Positions 1 through 9,950 are shown, numbered from the stretch's first letter. The stretch: 64,000 nt of DNA from DASQDN01 sp963844855 (GCA_963844855.1 CAWJQP010000072.1:353835-417834); one strand, 5' to 3'. Notes: generated from the sequence alone by a model not told the origin. Numbers and translations are program-made.

Positions 1-175
1 ACGTTTAGCGACGCCTCGCTCGTTGGGTAACGGTGAGCGAGGAAATCTTACCGTTTCGATCGGATTGCGAGGCATGGTAGCGTCGGGAAATACAGTCCTG
101 AGGGGGGTCTTATATATTGAGCGGTCTGGATAGGTGAATCCTGTTTCGGGCCGAGGAATGTTCTGGAGGATCACT

Positions 176-1060
176 ATGAACTGTCATCTCAAAGCCGTTG
201 CGGCGCTAACGGTTGGCATCTTGGCGCATGCGCCAAGGAATCGGAGAAACTGACCAAGCCACTCCCGCTTCCACGGCATGACAATGATAAGGGCTTTTGC
301 CAAGAGCGATTCGTCGATGGTAGTTACAATTCGCAGCGGCTGACCTTCGACAGACAGAATGGGTCGGACCTGTAACTATGCAGGCCGCGAAACACTGAAC
401 GGGATTTACAACAACGGTCGGGACGGCCTCTCAAACACTTCTGCAACAACACGGTCGCGCTGCAGCCTAACGTTGTGTATATGTGGGTAGCCGACCTCAA
501 ATGAGGATGGTTTCCACGACGTGGTGGAAATGGATTCTGCGAACAGCGCTTTCCTAGTTTTCCTGAACAACTCATACGGAGAAGCTGGCGCAAAACTGCA
601 AGAAGGCGGCCTGATCGTTGGCGATGCGAACGGCGGCAGCGAGCTGGATGTAACCACGCTCCTTCGCTCCACGAGGGAAAGTACAACGACGTTCTCACAG
701 TAGACATTCCTTGACTTTCCCAGTGCCAAGTTCATTTTAGGCCATCGGCATCAACCCGCGCGGCGACATCGTTGGCACGTACTGTGACGTCTCACTCCTC
801 CAGTGCGTGGACCTCTCATGTATTTCTCTTCAGCGAGGGGCGTTTTCAGACAGTTGACTTCCCAGACGCCATCGCCACGATTGGCCCTCCAAGATCGATA
901 ACGACGAGTTCGTGGACGCCTACGTCGATCCCGAAGGCGTGCAGCATGGCTTTCTAGTCACACCTATGCCGGAACCCGGCACTATATCGCTGATAACGGG
1001 CGCTATCGGCCTGCTCGTTTTCAAGAGGAGAGATGAGATGAACGCAGTAATAATCGTTTC
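176..1060 (+). pseudogene. Decayed PEP-CTERM secreted protein with HAF-type repeats
   Basis: A good ribosome site (tggagg) precedes an ATG at 176 and a signal-peptide-like start (MNCHLKAVAALTVGILAHA), but the frame breaks at once. Later pieces lie in different frames: a NPRGDIVGTY-like repeat near 745-785, FLFSEGRFQTVDFPDA near 824-871, YVDPEGVQHGFLVT near 922-963, then a PEP-CTERM tail (MPEPGTIS, a hydrophobic stretch, FKRR) ending near 1038. HAF repeats and PEP-CTERM tails are known from exosortase-sorted extracellular proteins. The several breaks argue for decay. That the start at 176 belongs to the same gene as the tail is inference; they could be two remnants. Confidence 0.5.
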
Positions 1061-1289
1061 AGCGGCAACAGGTCTGCTGACTCTGCTCATCACAGCCGCC
1101 ACTGCCCCACAGTTTACCGCCATCGACCGCCCCGGAGCCGCGTTTACAAAGCCCCTCGGAATCAACAATCGCGGCGAGATGGTTGGCAGTACTCGTGGCC
1201 AGCAGAAGCCAGCGGCGCGCCGCCCAAGCCAGATCACCAGCTTTGTCAGAAATGTTGACGATAGAGGCCTGACATTGACGACGGCTTGA
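1039..1289 (+). pseudogene. Start of a second HAF-repeat secreted protein, truncated
   Basis: This reading frame starts at an ATG directly behind the PEP-CTERM tail of the preceding remnant. It has a hydrophobic signal-like segment (residues 2-22), then FTAIDRPGA and GINNRGEMVGS, the same repeat style as in the upstream remnant. It loses similarity after about residue 55 and stops at 1289, far short of a usual HAF protein. It is probably a tandem paralogue of the preceding gene that has been cut short. Confidence 0.4.
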
Positions 1290-1359
1290 CACGCGATCTG
1301 AACGGCTTTTCCCCTACCGAACTCCACGCCGACAGCCGATTATATCTTTAACGTCATCT

Positions 1360-1713
1360 ATGAGCGCCCTGCCAATAAAAGCGTTTACCTTGGTCGCATC
1401 ACCAGAACGCGTTGCAACGCCACAACTGGCAAGCCCATCAAACGGTTCGCTAACCGACCCGATCCGGGTTCTTTACCGTGCGATGACGTCTTGCGACACT
1501 TTCGCCGAATCCGCTGAGAAAAGTCTGCTGAACGGGAGCGTTATCGCTGTCAGAATCGCCTTCAAGCACGCTGAGGAAGCGTTCGAGGAGGCGCAGCAAT
1601 GCATCGGGAATCTAACAGCGGAAGACTTGCCCAGCGACGTCGAGCAAAGAATGAGCGGGTTGGGTCTACGGCTCGATGCGTTGTGGGTGCGACTTGTCTG
1701 CGTGTTTCGGTAA
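1360..1713 (+). CDS. Hypothetical protein, doubtful
   Basis: An open frame of 117 codons. The second half (DTFAESAEKSLL, AFEEAQQCIGNL, DLPSDVEQRMSGLGLRLDALW) has a helical, amphipathic composition that looks coding, while the first 35 residues do not. No family was recognised. It may be the surviving end of a longer gene, since everything around it is decayed. Confidence 0.2.
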   Translation: MSALPIKAFTLVASPERVATPQLASPSNGSLTDPIRVLYRAMTSCDTFAESAEKSLLNGSVIAVRIAFKHAEEAFEEAQQCIGNLTAEDLPSDVEQRMSGLGLRLDALWVRLVCVFR

Positions 1714-1803
1714 CGCCTCGTTGAAACCCGTTTGGCCCTTGTTAGCCTTTTTGTCACCACCGCCGCATGTAGCGCGGTTTGTAATTGTAAGTTGTTGATC
1801 TTA

Positions 1804-1849
1804 TGGTACCGACGACAGGGATTGAACCTGCGACCCTCTGATTTACAAA
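1804..1849 (-). repeat. Duplicated 3' half of tRNA-Thr (possible att repeat)
   Basis: On the minus strand this copies the 3' half of the intact tRNA-Thr at 3323-3398, from the anticodon arm to the CCA. A run of 31 bases is identical (1813-1843 against 3332-3362). The acceptor part differs at three positions and one extra T sits in the anticodon loop. There is no 5' half, so it is not a working tRNA. The same orientation and the cut at the 3' end fit the attachment-site copy left by an element that integrated at the tRNA. Confidence 0.7.
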
Positions 1850-2539
1850 CCAAAACTAGCGCAAGATGTGAAAACACAACTTAAACCATTGATGGATAAG
1901 TACTTATATCCATCTCAGTCTACGCCATGCTTAGGCTTGTTTTTGACGTGTCCTCCCAAAGAAGTCCACAAAGTCGAGGACTTCAGATCGAACGAATGCC
2001 TCAGTTCAGTTCATCAAGGTCTCCGAAACAGTCTTAGAGCTTCTTGGGAATGAATCGAAACCGGTGTCTGGTGGCTGGTCCCAGCAAACGCTTTGAATCT
2101 GTTCTCAAACTTGCGGATCCGGATTAACACCCAGAAGCGTCGCAAAATCGTTTCACCTACTGTTCGCAGCGTTATACAGATACTGGAAGAAATAATCGGT
2201 TTCAGGTAGCGAAATAACCAAGCACGATCATGTTTTTCGGCCGAGCTGAGTTCCTCCGCTGCTTTCTCTCAAACCTGCCCAAGTTAGTTCTATGATCCTG
2301 CTTCGCCCAAGTCGGGGATTAAAATAGTATTTCTTCAACCGGATGTTTCATGCCCTGAAGTGTCATTCGAATGCGCCACGATAGTCCGCAGTTCACCCGT
2401 TTGGAACGGTTCAGTTTCACCGGGACTGATCACCAACTCCGCCCTTTTTGTCTCAGAAAAGTTTGATGGCCGAGGCACGCGACGTACTGACGCAACCAAC
2501 GTTGTATTCATCACCGTGAGGATCAGCTTTCTGTGTTGA
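1850..2539. other. No supportable gene
   Basis: About 690 bases between the tRNA fragment and the next remnant. Short open frames are present on both strands, but none has a recognisable product or a convincing start. It lies inside the interval bounded by the two tRNA-Thr copies. Confidence 0.5.
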
Positions 2540-3195
2540 CAGGTGATTGAGAGGACCATGATTCCAAGTACTCTATCGTTCGTGGGAATTGACAAAGCAT
2601 CTGGCACTACTGGTTCTAGTGATTGCGGAACTGATCTACTCCGCAACCGCAAAAAGCGGGACCGTCGACGTCACGGGGTCGTTTCCGGTCGCGCGTTTAA
2701 CTTCGCTGGAGCCAATTTCTCCCTAACGGGACAATTCCAAAGCGGTGTATGGCCGACGATTATTGCTATTGTTCCCATAGGGACGATGGCGCCGCTAAGT
2801 AACGTGGTGGTAGGTGACGACTTTGGAGGTGGGTCTGGCAGGTTTCCGAAACTGCTGTTCCTTCCGCAGCGTTTGGCTCCTGGCAGCGGAGTGAGGTAGT
2901 GCGTTTTACTTCACTCGCAGGTCGATTGTACTCACCGGGCCGGGGCTTTTCACCGGCACATTCCAGTTTTCGGGAAACCTATGCGACACGGGCAGCGACG
3001 GGCCGGAACCCACCCATGCCTGATCGATTTGCCCATCTCACCAGGGAAGAAACCGTCGCTTTGCAGGTGATTCAATCAGACGAATCTCTGAAAGTAACAC
3101 AGGCAACCTACACATTTGTAGAACGCCTGAATCTTCAACGTTCCTGCTTTTCGGTCCGGCGTACTCGTGAAATACGCTGGCAGAGCGCACCATAG
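2540..3195 (+). pseudogene. Decayed secreted protein of acidobacterial type
   Basis: Fragments in successive frames read like one small exported protein: FSLTGQFQSGVWPTI and NVVVGDDFGGGSG (2720-2840), then LAPGSGVR, FTSLAGRLYSPGRG (2900-2950), then in another frame FTGTFQFSGNLC and TGSDGPEPTHA (about 2950-3020). The composition is like the small glycine- and threonine-rich secreted proteins common next to PEP-CTERM genes. At least three frame breaks are needed to join the pieces, so it is called a pseudogene. The product is unknown. Confidence 0.4.
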
Positions 3196-3322
3196 ACGTT
3201 TTCGCGCGGGCTAAACCTCTCGGCGAATGCTCATCTGTTTCCAGGCCGGCACTTACTGAAAACGTCGCTCGAACCGCGTTGAACGCGATCCTTATTCAGT
3301 AATCGGTGAAGTTTGTTGGAAA

Positions 3323-3398
3323 TGGAGCCGGCGACAGGGATTGAACCTGCGACCCTCTGATTACAAATCAGATGCTCTACCAGCTGAGCTACGCCGGC
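3323..3398 (-). tRNA. tRNA-Thr (anticodon TGT)
   Basis: The reverse complement folds as a normal tRNA: acceptor stem GCCGGCG with CGCCGGC, a D-arm with AGCTCAGCTGGTAGAGC, anticodon stem TCTGA/TCAGA around the loop TTTGTAA, and a T-arm with GGTTCAATCC. The anticodon is TGT, reading ACA and other threonine codons. The CCA end is encoded (3323-3325). A partial copy of its 3' half lies 1.5 kb downstream at 1804-1849. Confidence 0.96.
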
Positions 3399-3439
3399 TT
3401 GCGTAGATAAACTGATTCTAGCAAACCTGAAAACGCGTC

Positions 3440-4159
3440 TTATCTGATCTTTCGTATCAGGCTGGATCCTGGAGTCGTTCCTAAGACGGTTACGACGTCC
3501 TCCAAGCCGTGGCGAACGTGCATGCGCATCGCGTGATCGGCTTCCTCAACGTTGCCTTTGTTAATTGCTTCCACAAGGTCGCGGTGAAAGCGAGCGGGTA
3601 GAGCAGGCCGGTGCACTGCGACGTCCAAAAGCCAGTTAAAGATCAAGACGTGGTTCTTCTCTATCGTATTCTTCAACGCCTTGCAGTTTGCTCCTTCGGC
3701 AATTCGAAGGTGAAATTCGAGGTGATAACTATGGACCGCATACTGAAATTCACGATCACTCGCGGCGGCGCCGGCGCGGTTGAACATGGCATCCATGTGC
3801 TCTGCCATCTTCTCGAGTTCCATCCGATCGCGAACACTTGCGCGGACCGCAAACAGGCGGGCCGCCTGGGATTCGAGGGCTTCCCGAATCTCGTACCGCT
3901 CGCGAATATCCTCAGCAGTCGGTAGGCAGACGCGCGTCCCTACTCGTGGGCGGCTCTCGACCAGTTCATCATTCTCGAGGCGCTGCAATGCTCCGGTCAC
4001 CGGTAAGAGACTCAAACCGAGATCTGCCGCGAGTTTCCGGCGTGATAATTCCGTCCCGAGTGGGATCTCCCCTTTTAATATCCGGTCACGAATAACTATA
4101 TAGGCACGTTCAGTCAGACTGAGTGGTCCGGTTGAACCGTACGAGGTTGCGCTTGACAT
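3440..4159 (-). CDS. GntR-family transcriptional regulator (FadR/FCD type)
   Basis: An N-terminal winged helix-turn-helix (LSLTERAYIVIRDRILKGEI, then SRRKLAADLGLSLLPVTGAL) is followed by an all-helical FCD ligand domain from about residue 90, with histidines in the SYHLEFHLRIAE and MRMHVRHG helices that usually bind a metal or carboxylate effector. The frame is open 37 codons further up to 4270, but the regulator domain begins just after the ATG at 4159, which I prefer; neither start has a strong ribosome site. The gene stands alone between tRNA-Thr and the divergent 4313 gene. Its ligand cannot be read from the sequence. Confidence 0.85.
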   Translation of the reverse strand: MSSATSYGSTGPLSLTERAYIVIRDRILKGEIPLGTELSRRKLAADLGLSLLPVTGALQRLENDELVESRPRVGTRVCLPTAEDIRERYEIREALESQAARLFAVRASVRDRMELEKMAEHMDAMFNRAGAAASDREFQYAVHSYHLEFHLRIAEGANCKALKNTIEKNHVLIFNWLLDVAVHRPALPARFHRDLVEAINKGNVEEADHAMRMHVRHGLEDVVTVLGTTPGSSLIRKIR

Positions 4160-4312
4160 TTCAGATAGTTGCCACCCAATTATCCCATAACGTTTCTCTG
4201 ATATGTCACAAACTAGACTGTTGGGTAATTCCGATAAACGGGCCATCCATTTCTCCGGAAAGTCTTTCATTCTGTCGCCGTCGGCGTTAATACATCCGGA
4301 GAGGAGAACAGA

Positions 4313-5215
4313 ATGAATGCCGATTTCCCGACGGTGATGACGATTGAGGCCTTACGTTCCGTACCTTTGTTCGCTTCGCTCGATGCCGATGTGGCGCAAG
4401 CCTTGCGTGAGTTGTTGACGATGCGCGAGGTAATCGAACAGACATTCCTCTTTCACCACGGCGACAAGGGCGATGCGATGTACTTCATACTAAGTGGTCG
4501 CGTTCGCATCAGCGTTCCAGATACGGAAGGGAAAGATATCCACCTTGCCGAACTGGCTCGCGGAGATTTTTTTGGTGAGATTGCACTCCTCGACGGCAAT
4601 CCACGCTCTGCTGATGCTGTGGTACTCGAGAAAGCGCCTTGCTGTTCTCGCGCGGGATAGCTTTCTCTCCTTCGTTCGGAATAATCTGATGTCGCTCTGG
4701 AAATGTTGGGCGCGATCGCTGATCGCTTGCGTCGAACCGATGACGTCTTACGTCACCGAGTCTCGCGCAATGTCAATGACGAAGAAGCCAAGCGTTTGAC
4801 GATTTCGGATCGTATGGCCGATGGAATGGCAGAGTTTGGAGGAAGCTGGAAATTCATAATCGCGTCCGTGCTGTTTCTGGCGGTTTGGGTCCCGGCCAAT
4901 GAGTGGATGCTGCGAGGTCGAGGTTTCGACCCATTCCCGTACACTTTGTTGAATCTGGTACTGGGAATGGTAACGGGCTTGCAAGCTCCCATCATCATAA
5001 TGTCTCAGAACCGGAAGTCAGAGAAGGACCGGCTGCGCGCCGATCTGGATTATCAGGTCAATCTCAAGAATGAGCTAGCGCTCGGCGAGGTTTTGCGTAG
5101 GCTCGACGTACTCGAGAGCGAACGATTGCCTCTCTTGTTTGAGGAACAGCAGGAACGCTTGGAAGGCGCGAGATCAGTTGGAACTCGTCAATCGAAGAAT
5201 CAGCCAGCCAAATAA
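4313..5215 (+). CDS. Cyclic-nucleotide-binding domain plus DUF1003 membrane protein, two frame breaks
   Basis: The start is well supported (ggagaggag upstream of ATG). Residues 1-110 form a cNMP-binding beta-roll (GDAMYFILSGRVRIS, LARGDFFGEIALLDG, PRSADAVV). The C-terminal part (RHRVSRNVNDEE, then two membrane segments SWKFIIASVLFLAVWV and LVLGMVTGLQAPIIIM, then a charged helical tail) is DUF1003. Between them, frame 1 meets a TAG at 4658-4660, while the expected LAVLARDSFLSFVRNN reads in another frame; DVALEMLGAIADRL then returns to the first frame. The breaks, near 4638 and 4687, cancel each other, so the whole gene is in register at both ends. It is probably a single intact gene with sequence errors, about 300 aa. 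Confidence 0.8.
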
Positions 5216-5218
5216 GTA

Positions 5219-6799
5219 TCAGAAACCTTTACCAAGTTGCTCCAATATTAGATGCTCATTGTGGTTTGAAAAGCTCACTGCCTCGAGCGCGAACGTCAAA
5301 ATGCGCCGAGTTTCTAATGGATCGATGAGCGCATCGACGTGTCCCCGCGCAGCCGCATGTTTGGCATCGAGCCACCGTTCGTAATCGGCGCGAGTCTTCT
5401 CAATGCGACGCTGCAAATCCTCCGGTATCGGCTTTCCTTCCTTCTGCAGCTTGTCCAACTCGGGCCCATGAACCGCCTTTACCGCCGAGTCACCTTCCAT
5501 CACGCCGATTCGAGCAGTCGGCCACGCAAAAGTAAAGTGAGGATCGAATCCCTGACCGGCCATCGCATAGTAGCCGGCTCCGCTGGCGTGATTGATGGTA
5601 AGAACGATCTTGGGCACGGTTGCGCACGCCATCGTCTCGACCATTTCAGCCCCGGCCCGAATGATTCCGCTCGCTTCGGCCTCCGCGCCGACCATAAAGC
5701 CTGACACGTCCTGAATGTAAAGGAGAGGGATCCTATGTCGTTCGGCATTCTCAACGAAGTAGGCGACCTTACGAGCTGATTCCGCGTAAACGATCCCGCC
5801 GATACGTGGACCTGCCGTTGTCCTGAGGAAACCTCGCCGATTCGCAATTAGCGCGATCGGATAGCCCGACAATCGTGCATTTGCGCAAAGAATCTCACTG
5901 GCATAATCGGGCTGAAACTCCAGGAAATCTTCGGAATCGAGGATACGGGAAATTACCTCGGTCACATCGTATGAAGCGCGATGATCGACCGGAAGCAAAT
6001 CGTAAAGATCCTCCGGTTTCTTCGCAGGCGCTATGCCAGTCGGTCGAGACACTGGTTTCCGAAGATCGTGAAATAGCCTGCGAATGATCGCCAGACAATC
6101 GGGATCATCTTTGGCCGAGTAATGAGCCACTCCGCTGATCCGTGTATGCATGCTCTCGCCGCCAAGCGACTCGGCATCGATAGACTGTCCGACTGCGCCC
6201 TTCACAAGATTCGGTCCACCGAGACCCATGAAGCTGACGCGTTCAACCATGATGATGACGTCGCTTAGCGCAGGAAGATAAGCGCCACCGGCAATGCATG
6301 GTCCCATGACGGCGGAGATCTGCGGCACATGCAGCTTGCGGCGCATCAGAGAGTTGTAATAGAAAATTCGAGCAGCGCCGTACTGTCCCGGGAAGATGCC
6401 ATCTTGCAGAGGCAGGTTAACGCCAGCCGAGTCGACAAGATAGACAATCGGCAGCCGATTCCGCATCGCGATCTCTTGCGCTCGCAGAATCTTAGTGATC
6501 GTTTCGGGCCACCACGCGCCTGCTTTCACCGTTGCATCATTTGCCACGATTACCGCGGGACGGTCTTCAATTCTGGCCAAGCCTGTCACAACACCGGCGC
6601 CCGGGGCTTGACCATCGTAGCGATCGTAGGCGATCAGGAGCCCTATCTCCAGGAACATCGATCCAGGATCGATAAGTTTTGCGATTCGCTCCCGGGCAGT
6701 TAACTTTCCGTCTCGATGCTGCTTATCAACCTTGGCTGGACCGCCGCCTTGACGAACCTGGTCTTCTATCGCCTGAAGCTCTTCTACGTTCGCACGCAT
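5219..6799 (-). CDS. Acyl-CoA carboxylase, carboxyltransferase (beta) subunit
   Basis: At 526 aa this is the usual length for the biotin-dependent carboxyltransferase subunits of propionyl-, methylcrotonyl- and related acyl-CoA carboxylases, which move CO2 from carboxybiotin to an acyl-CoA. It shows the N-terminal crotonase-like half (KLTARERIAKLIDPGS, VKAGAWWPETITK, VYLVDSAGVNLPLQ, AVMGPCIAGGAYLPALSD) and the C-terminal half (RIGGIVYAESARKVAYFVE, DVSGFMVGAEAE, INHASGAGYYAMAG). The FPGQYGAARIFYYNS segment resembles methylcrotonyl-CoA carboxylase, but the substrate is not settled. No biotin-carboxylase subunit lies nearby. Confidence 0.88.
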   Translation of the reverse strand: MRANVEELQAIEDQVRQGGGPAKVDKQHRDGKLTARERIAKLIDPGSMFLEIGLLIAYDRYDGQAPGAGVVTGLARIEDRPAVIVANDATVKAGAWWPETITKILRAQEIAMRNRLPIVYLVDSAGVNLPLQDGIFPGQYGAARIFYYNSLMRRKLHVPQISAVMGPCIAGGAYLPALSDVIIMVERVSFMGLGGPNLVKGAVGQSIDAESLGGESMHTRISGVAHYSAKDDPDCLAIIRRLFHDLRKPVSRPTGIAPAKKPEDLYDLLPVDHRASYDVTEVISRILDSEDFLEFQPDYASEILCANARLSGYPIALIANRRGFLRTTAGPRIGGIVYAESARKVAYFVENAERHRIPLLYIQDVSGFMVGAEAEASGIIRAGAEMVETMACATVPKIVLTINHASGAGYYAMAGQGFDPHFTFAWPTARIGVMEGDSAVKAVHGPELDKLQKEGKPIPEDLQRRIEKTRADYERWLDAKHAAARGHVDALIDPLETRRILTFALEAVSFSNHNEHLILEQLGKGF

Positions 6800-6817
6800 A
6801 ATCTTTCTGTTAGTCTA

Positions 6818-7903
6818 ATGTGGCGTCTAATAGTGGCGATGCTTGGTATCGATTGGCGAGCTGCGCGGATCACTTGGACGGTGTTCCTTTTCGCACTAAT
6901 CCTGTTCATGGTTTACCTGGCCCGCGAAGGCATCATGATCTTCGTTGCGGCATTTTTCTTTGCCTACATGCTGACACCCCTTGTGACTTTCGTGTCACGT
7001 GTCAGGCCCGGCGCCGTATCAAAAACCGTATCACTTGCGGTTGTCTATGTCTTTCTACTCGTGGTCATGGTCTCTCTTGGCGCCTGGCTGGGACGAGAGC
7101 TCGTAGAGCAAGCGGCCAGTCTTGTCGAGCGGCTTCCAGGATTGATTGAGAAGCATAAGGACCTCTCCGCTATACCGTTGCCATCATGGCTGGAACCCGC
7201 GCGAATACGCGTTGTCGATGCATTGCGCGTTCAGCTTGATACTGCCGCCGGGAAGATTGGGCCCCTGCTGCAACAGGCGGTCGGAGGAATTATGGGACTC
7301 GCAGGCAGTTTGATGTTCATCATTATCGTTCCGATCCTGACGTTCCTGTTCATGAAAGACTCCGATGTTATTCGCAAGACCTTCCTGGGCTTTATGACCC
7401 CAGAAAGACGTCCCGTTGCTGAGGAGGTCCTGGACGACATTCATGTGATGATCGACCAATACATGCGGTCCCTCGTGATCCTCGCACTTACGACGTCTGT
7501 CGTTTATGTGATTTTCTTCTGGGCGATCGGGCTACATTACGCCTTACTGGTATCGGTACTCGCCGCCCCGCTCGAGTTTATTCCTGTTTTCGGACCGTTG
7601 ATCGGAACTCTGCTAATTCTGGGAATTGCTGTCTTCACAGGCTTCCCACATATCTGGTGGATCGTAATATTCTTTGTCGCTTATCGAATGTTCCAGGACT
7701 ACGCGCTGCAGCCCTATCTCATGAGCAGTGGAGTGCAACTGCATCCATTACTCGTGTTGTTCGGAGCGTTTGCGGGCCAATCACTTGGTGGACTGTGGGG
7801 AATGTTTCTCTCGGTTCCGATAATCGCGATTATTCGTGTTGTGTTCGTTCGCCTGTATCGCCGGGAAAGCTCGCATCTCGTAATCGAAGATGTTTCGACC
7901 TAA
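6818..7903 (+). CDS. AI-2E/PerM-family membrane permease
   Basis: A polytopic inner-membrane protein of about 360 aa with the family plan: paired N-terminal membrane segments (LFALILFMVYLAREGIMIF, FFFAYMLTPLVTFV), a soluble helical region (LVEQAASLVERLPGLIEKH), and a C-terminal membrane block with EFIPVFGPLIGT and QDYALQPYLMSSGVQLHPL, the most conserved motif of the family. Members have been tied to AI-2 export or Na+/H+ exchange; the substrate here is unknown. The frame opens at 6716 inside the divergent carboxylase gene, so a start at 6818 or 6839 is more likely. Confidence 0.85.
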   Translation: MWRLIVAMLGIDWRAARITWTVFLFALILFMVYLAREGIMIFVAAFFFAYMLTPLVTFVSRVRPGAVSKTVSLAVVYVFLLVVMVSLGAWLGRELVEQAASLVERLPGLIEKHKDLSAIPLPSWLEPARIRVVDALRVQLDTAAGKIGPLLQQAVGGIMGLAGSLMFIIIVPILTFLFMKDSDVIRKTFLGFMTPERRPVAEEVLDDIHVMIDQYMRSLVILALTTSVVYVIFFWAIGLHYALLVSVLAAPLEFIPVFGPLIGTLLILGIAVFTGFPHIWWIVIFFVAYRMFQDYALQPYLMSSGVQLHPLLVLFGAFAGQSLGGLWGMFLSVPIIAIIRVVFVRLYRRESSHLVIEDVST

Positions 7904-7904
7904 A

Positions 7905-8513
7905 CTACTTCAGTGCAGCGCGCACAAGCGTGCAAACTTCTGCTGCTGTTGGAATGACGATCACGTCGAGGCCCGCGGCTCTCGCCGAGGCAACTCCGGC
8001 GGCTGAGTCCTCCACGGCGATTGCTGACTTGACGTTTAGCCGCTCCAGTGCGAGCAAGTAGGGATCGGGCGCAGGTTTATGTCGCGCGACTTCCCCGCCA
8101 TGAACCACGGTGTCAAGCAGTGGAGTGATCCTGGCGCCGTCGAGGATGGACTCTACTTCGCGGATATTGCTGGATGTGACCACAGCCAGCTTGTAATCTG
8201 GCCGCAGCTCCTCGAGGAGTTCCCGGATTTCGTCGGGGACACCAATGTTGCCCATGCGATTGCGGAACATCTCTTTCTTGCGAGGATACTCAAGAGCGAG
8301 AGTCTCGATGTCGAACGGCGGGTCGGTTCTCGAACAAAGGTAAGACAGCATTGCCCGATCTGTAATCCCGATGCAGTTCTCGCTATAGCTCTTCCAATCG
8401 AGATCAATACCAACGGGTTTGAGAATATCGAGCCAGCACTCATAGTGAACTGGCTCGCTGTCGACGATTACTCCATCGAAATCAAAAAGGACTGCTTCAT
8501 ATCGGATCATCAA
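7905..8513 (-). CDS. HAD-superfamily hydrolase (beta-phosphoglucomutase-like subfamily)
   Basis: A 202 aa haloacid-dehalogenase-fold protein with the catalytic motifs in order: LFDFDGVIVDSE (Asp11 nucleophile, Asp13 acid/base), VVTSSN (motif II), HKPAPDPYLLALERL (motif III Lys), and VEDSAAGVASARAAG (motif IV acidic residues). The helical cap between motifs I and II places it with phosphatases and phosphomutases acting on small sugar phosphates. Its stop lies 2 bases from that of the convergent permease gene. The substrate is not predictable. Confidence 0.87.
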   Translation of the reverse strand: MMIRYEAVLFDFDGVIVDSEPVHYECWLDILKPVGIDLDWKSYSENCIGITDRAMLSYLCSRTDPPFDIETLALEYPRKKEMFRNRMGNIGVPDEIRELLEELRPDYKLAVVTSSNIREVESILDGARITPLLDTVVHGGEVARHKPAPDPYLLALERLNVKSAIAVEDSAAGVASARAAGLDVIVIPTAAEVCTLVRAALK

Positions 8514-8520
8514 ATCCGGA

Positions 8521-9863
8521 TTATCGGCTATCGAATCGCACGGACTGCAGCATCTGCTCGTAAACAGGTTGGAGCTGGCGGAAATCCTTCTCCGGACCGA
8601 TAAAGATCATGTAGAAAAGACCTTCCGGACCGCTGCGCCGTAACAAGCATGTTAATCTCGCGGCCGCCTAAAGGCGACTGGTTGTAAAGGGTCGTCACAA
8701 GACCGCTTACGCCGCCAACGCGAACGTTCTTCTGATTTCCGCCGGTCTGTATAGAGGGATTCGATTGCGAGAGCTGTGCGATCAGATCGGATGTGTCCTG
8801 CCGCAAGTTCCCTCTGCTATGAGGGGTCGCGAAGCTGACCATCACACCGTAAGCGATCCCTACACCGCCCTTAGAGTCCTGAATAAATCCAGACCGCGGC
8901 GCGATCGTCACCATGGCGCTGTCGTTATCTCCAAACGTTTCCCAGTTCCCTGGATAGGACACCGTGAAAGCCCTGCCGCGATACTCGCGCAAACCGCCGG
9001 ATGGACGGGGGTCACCGGTTCCGACCGCGCCAGTCTGTCCGGCTTTGTTGGCCGGCGCGGCAGGCAAACCACCGACTCTCGACTGGATGCGTTCGAACGC
9101 TGCGGTGTTGCCAGTCGAATAGTTCGAGCGCGGCAGATACTGGATTTCTTCCTGGATCGCCTTCATGCGATTACCCGGGTTCGGGTGAGACTGGATAAAC
9201 TGAGGGCCTCCGCGGCCGCCCTGTGCTTCAAGCTTTTCGAAAAAACGGGCCAGCTTCCACCGGGTTGTATCCGGCCTTGGCCATCATGCGGGCGCCGAGG
9301 ATGTCGGCGTCGCTTTCAGCACCGCGTGAATACTTCAAGAGCACTGAGTTTGCGCCAAGTCCTATGCCAAGCTGCGCGAGTTGTCCTAGCATGGAGCCGT
9401 TGCCGACGATTGCGCCTGCCAGCATCGCGGGCAGTTGGATCAGGTTCGCCTTCGATGCTTGGTTCGTACCATGTCGCAAGCGCAACGTGCGCGATTTCAT
9501 GCCCCATAACACCAGCCAACTGCGCCTCATTATCAGCGGAAGCAATTAGTCCGGTATGAACGAATGTAGGTCCGCCAGGAAGCGCGAATGCGTTAATGCT
9601 CTTGCTCGTTGATGACCTTGAAGGTATATGGATAATCTCCGGCCAATCCAGTGGCGACAAGCTTTCGCCCGATGCTCTCGATGTAGCTCTGCAACTGCTC
9701 ATCGCGAACTACTGGCATCTGGCGTTCAACCTGGGCAGCAGCCTCGCGTCCGAGTTGAATATCCTGCTCTTTGGAAAAGAGATTCCAACCCGGCTTGACT
9801 TCCTTCGGACCGTCCGCTGCGAAGCCCAGACGATAGAAGCGCAAGGACCAGAAACGACTTCAT
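8521..9863 (-). CDS. M48-family zinc metalloprotease with C-terminal extension, frame-broken
   Basis: Pieces in changing frames assemble one exported protease: signal peptide MKSFLVLALLSS (start 9863), PGWNLFSKEQDIQLGREAAA, INAFALPGGPTFVHTGLI, the zinc site GHEIAHVAL, the glutamate ligand segment SRGAESDADILGARMM, then HPNPGNRMKAIQEEI. A C-terminal domain (REYRGRAFTVSYPGNWETFG to LQPVYEQMLQSVRFDSR) follows, a common add-on in acidobacterial BepA-like proteases. Breaks lie near 9825, 9603, 9480, 9253 and 8628. All motifs survive, so errors in the sequence are more likely than decay. BepA-like enzymes act in outer-membrane protein quality control; that role is inferred. Confidence 0.8.
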
Positions 9864-9950
9864 TGTTTTAACCACGTTCGCCTCCCCCCTTGTAGAGATG
9901 CCAGCACGTTATAAGCCGTTTCAATACGGGGATTAAGTTATGCTAAGGGT

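Noticed and set aside
324..735. Minus-strand frames of 109-127 codons
   Set aside because: They lie opposite the decayed secreted-protein gene and have no recognisable motif or start.
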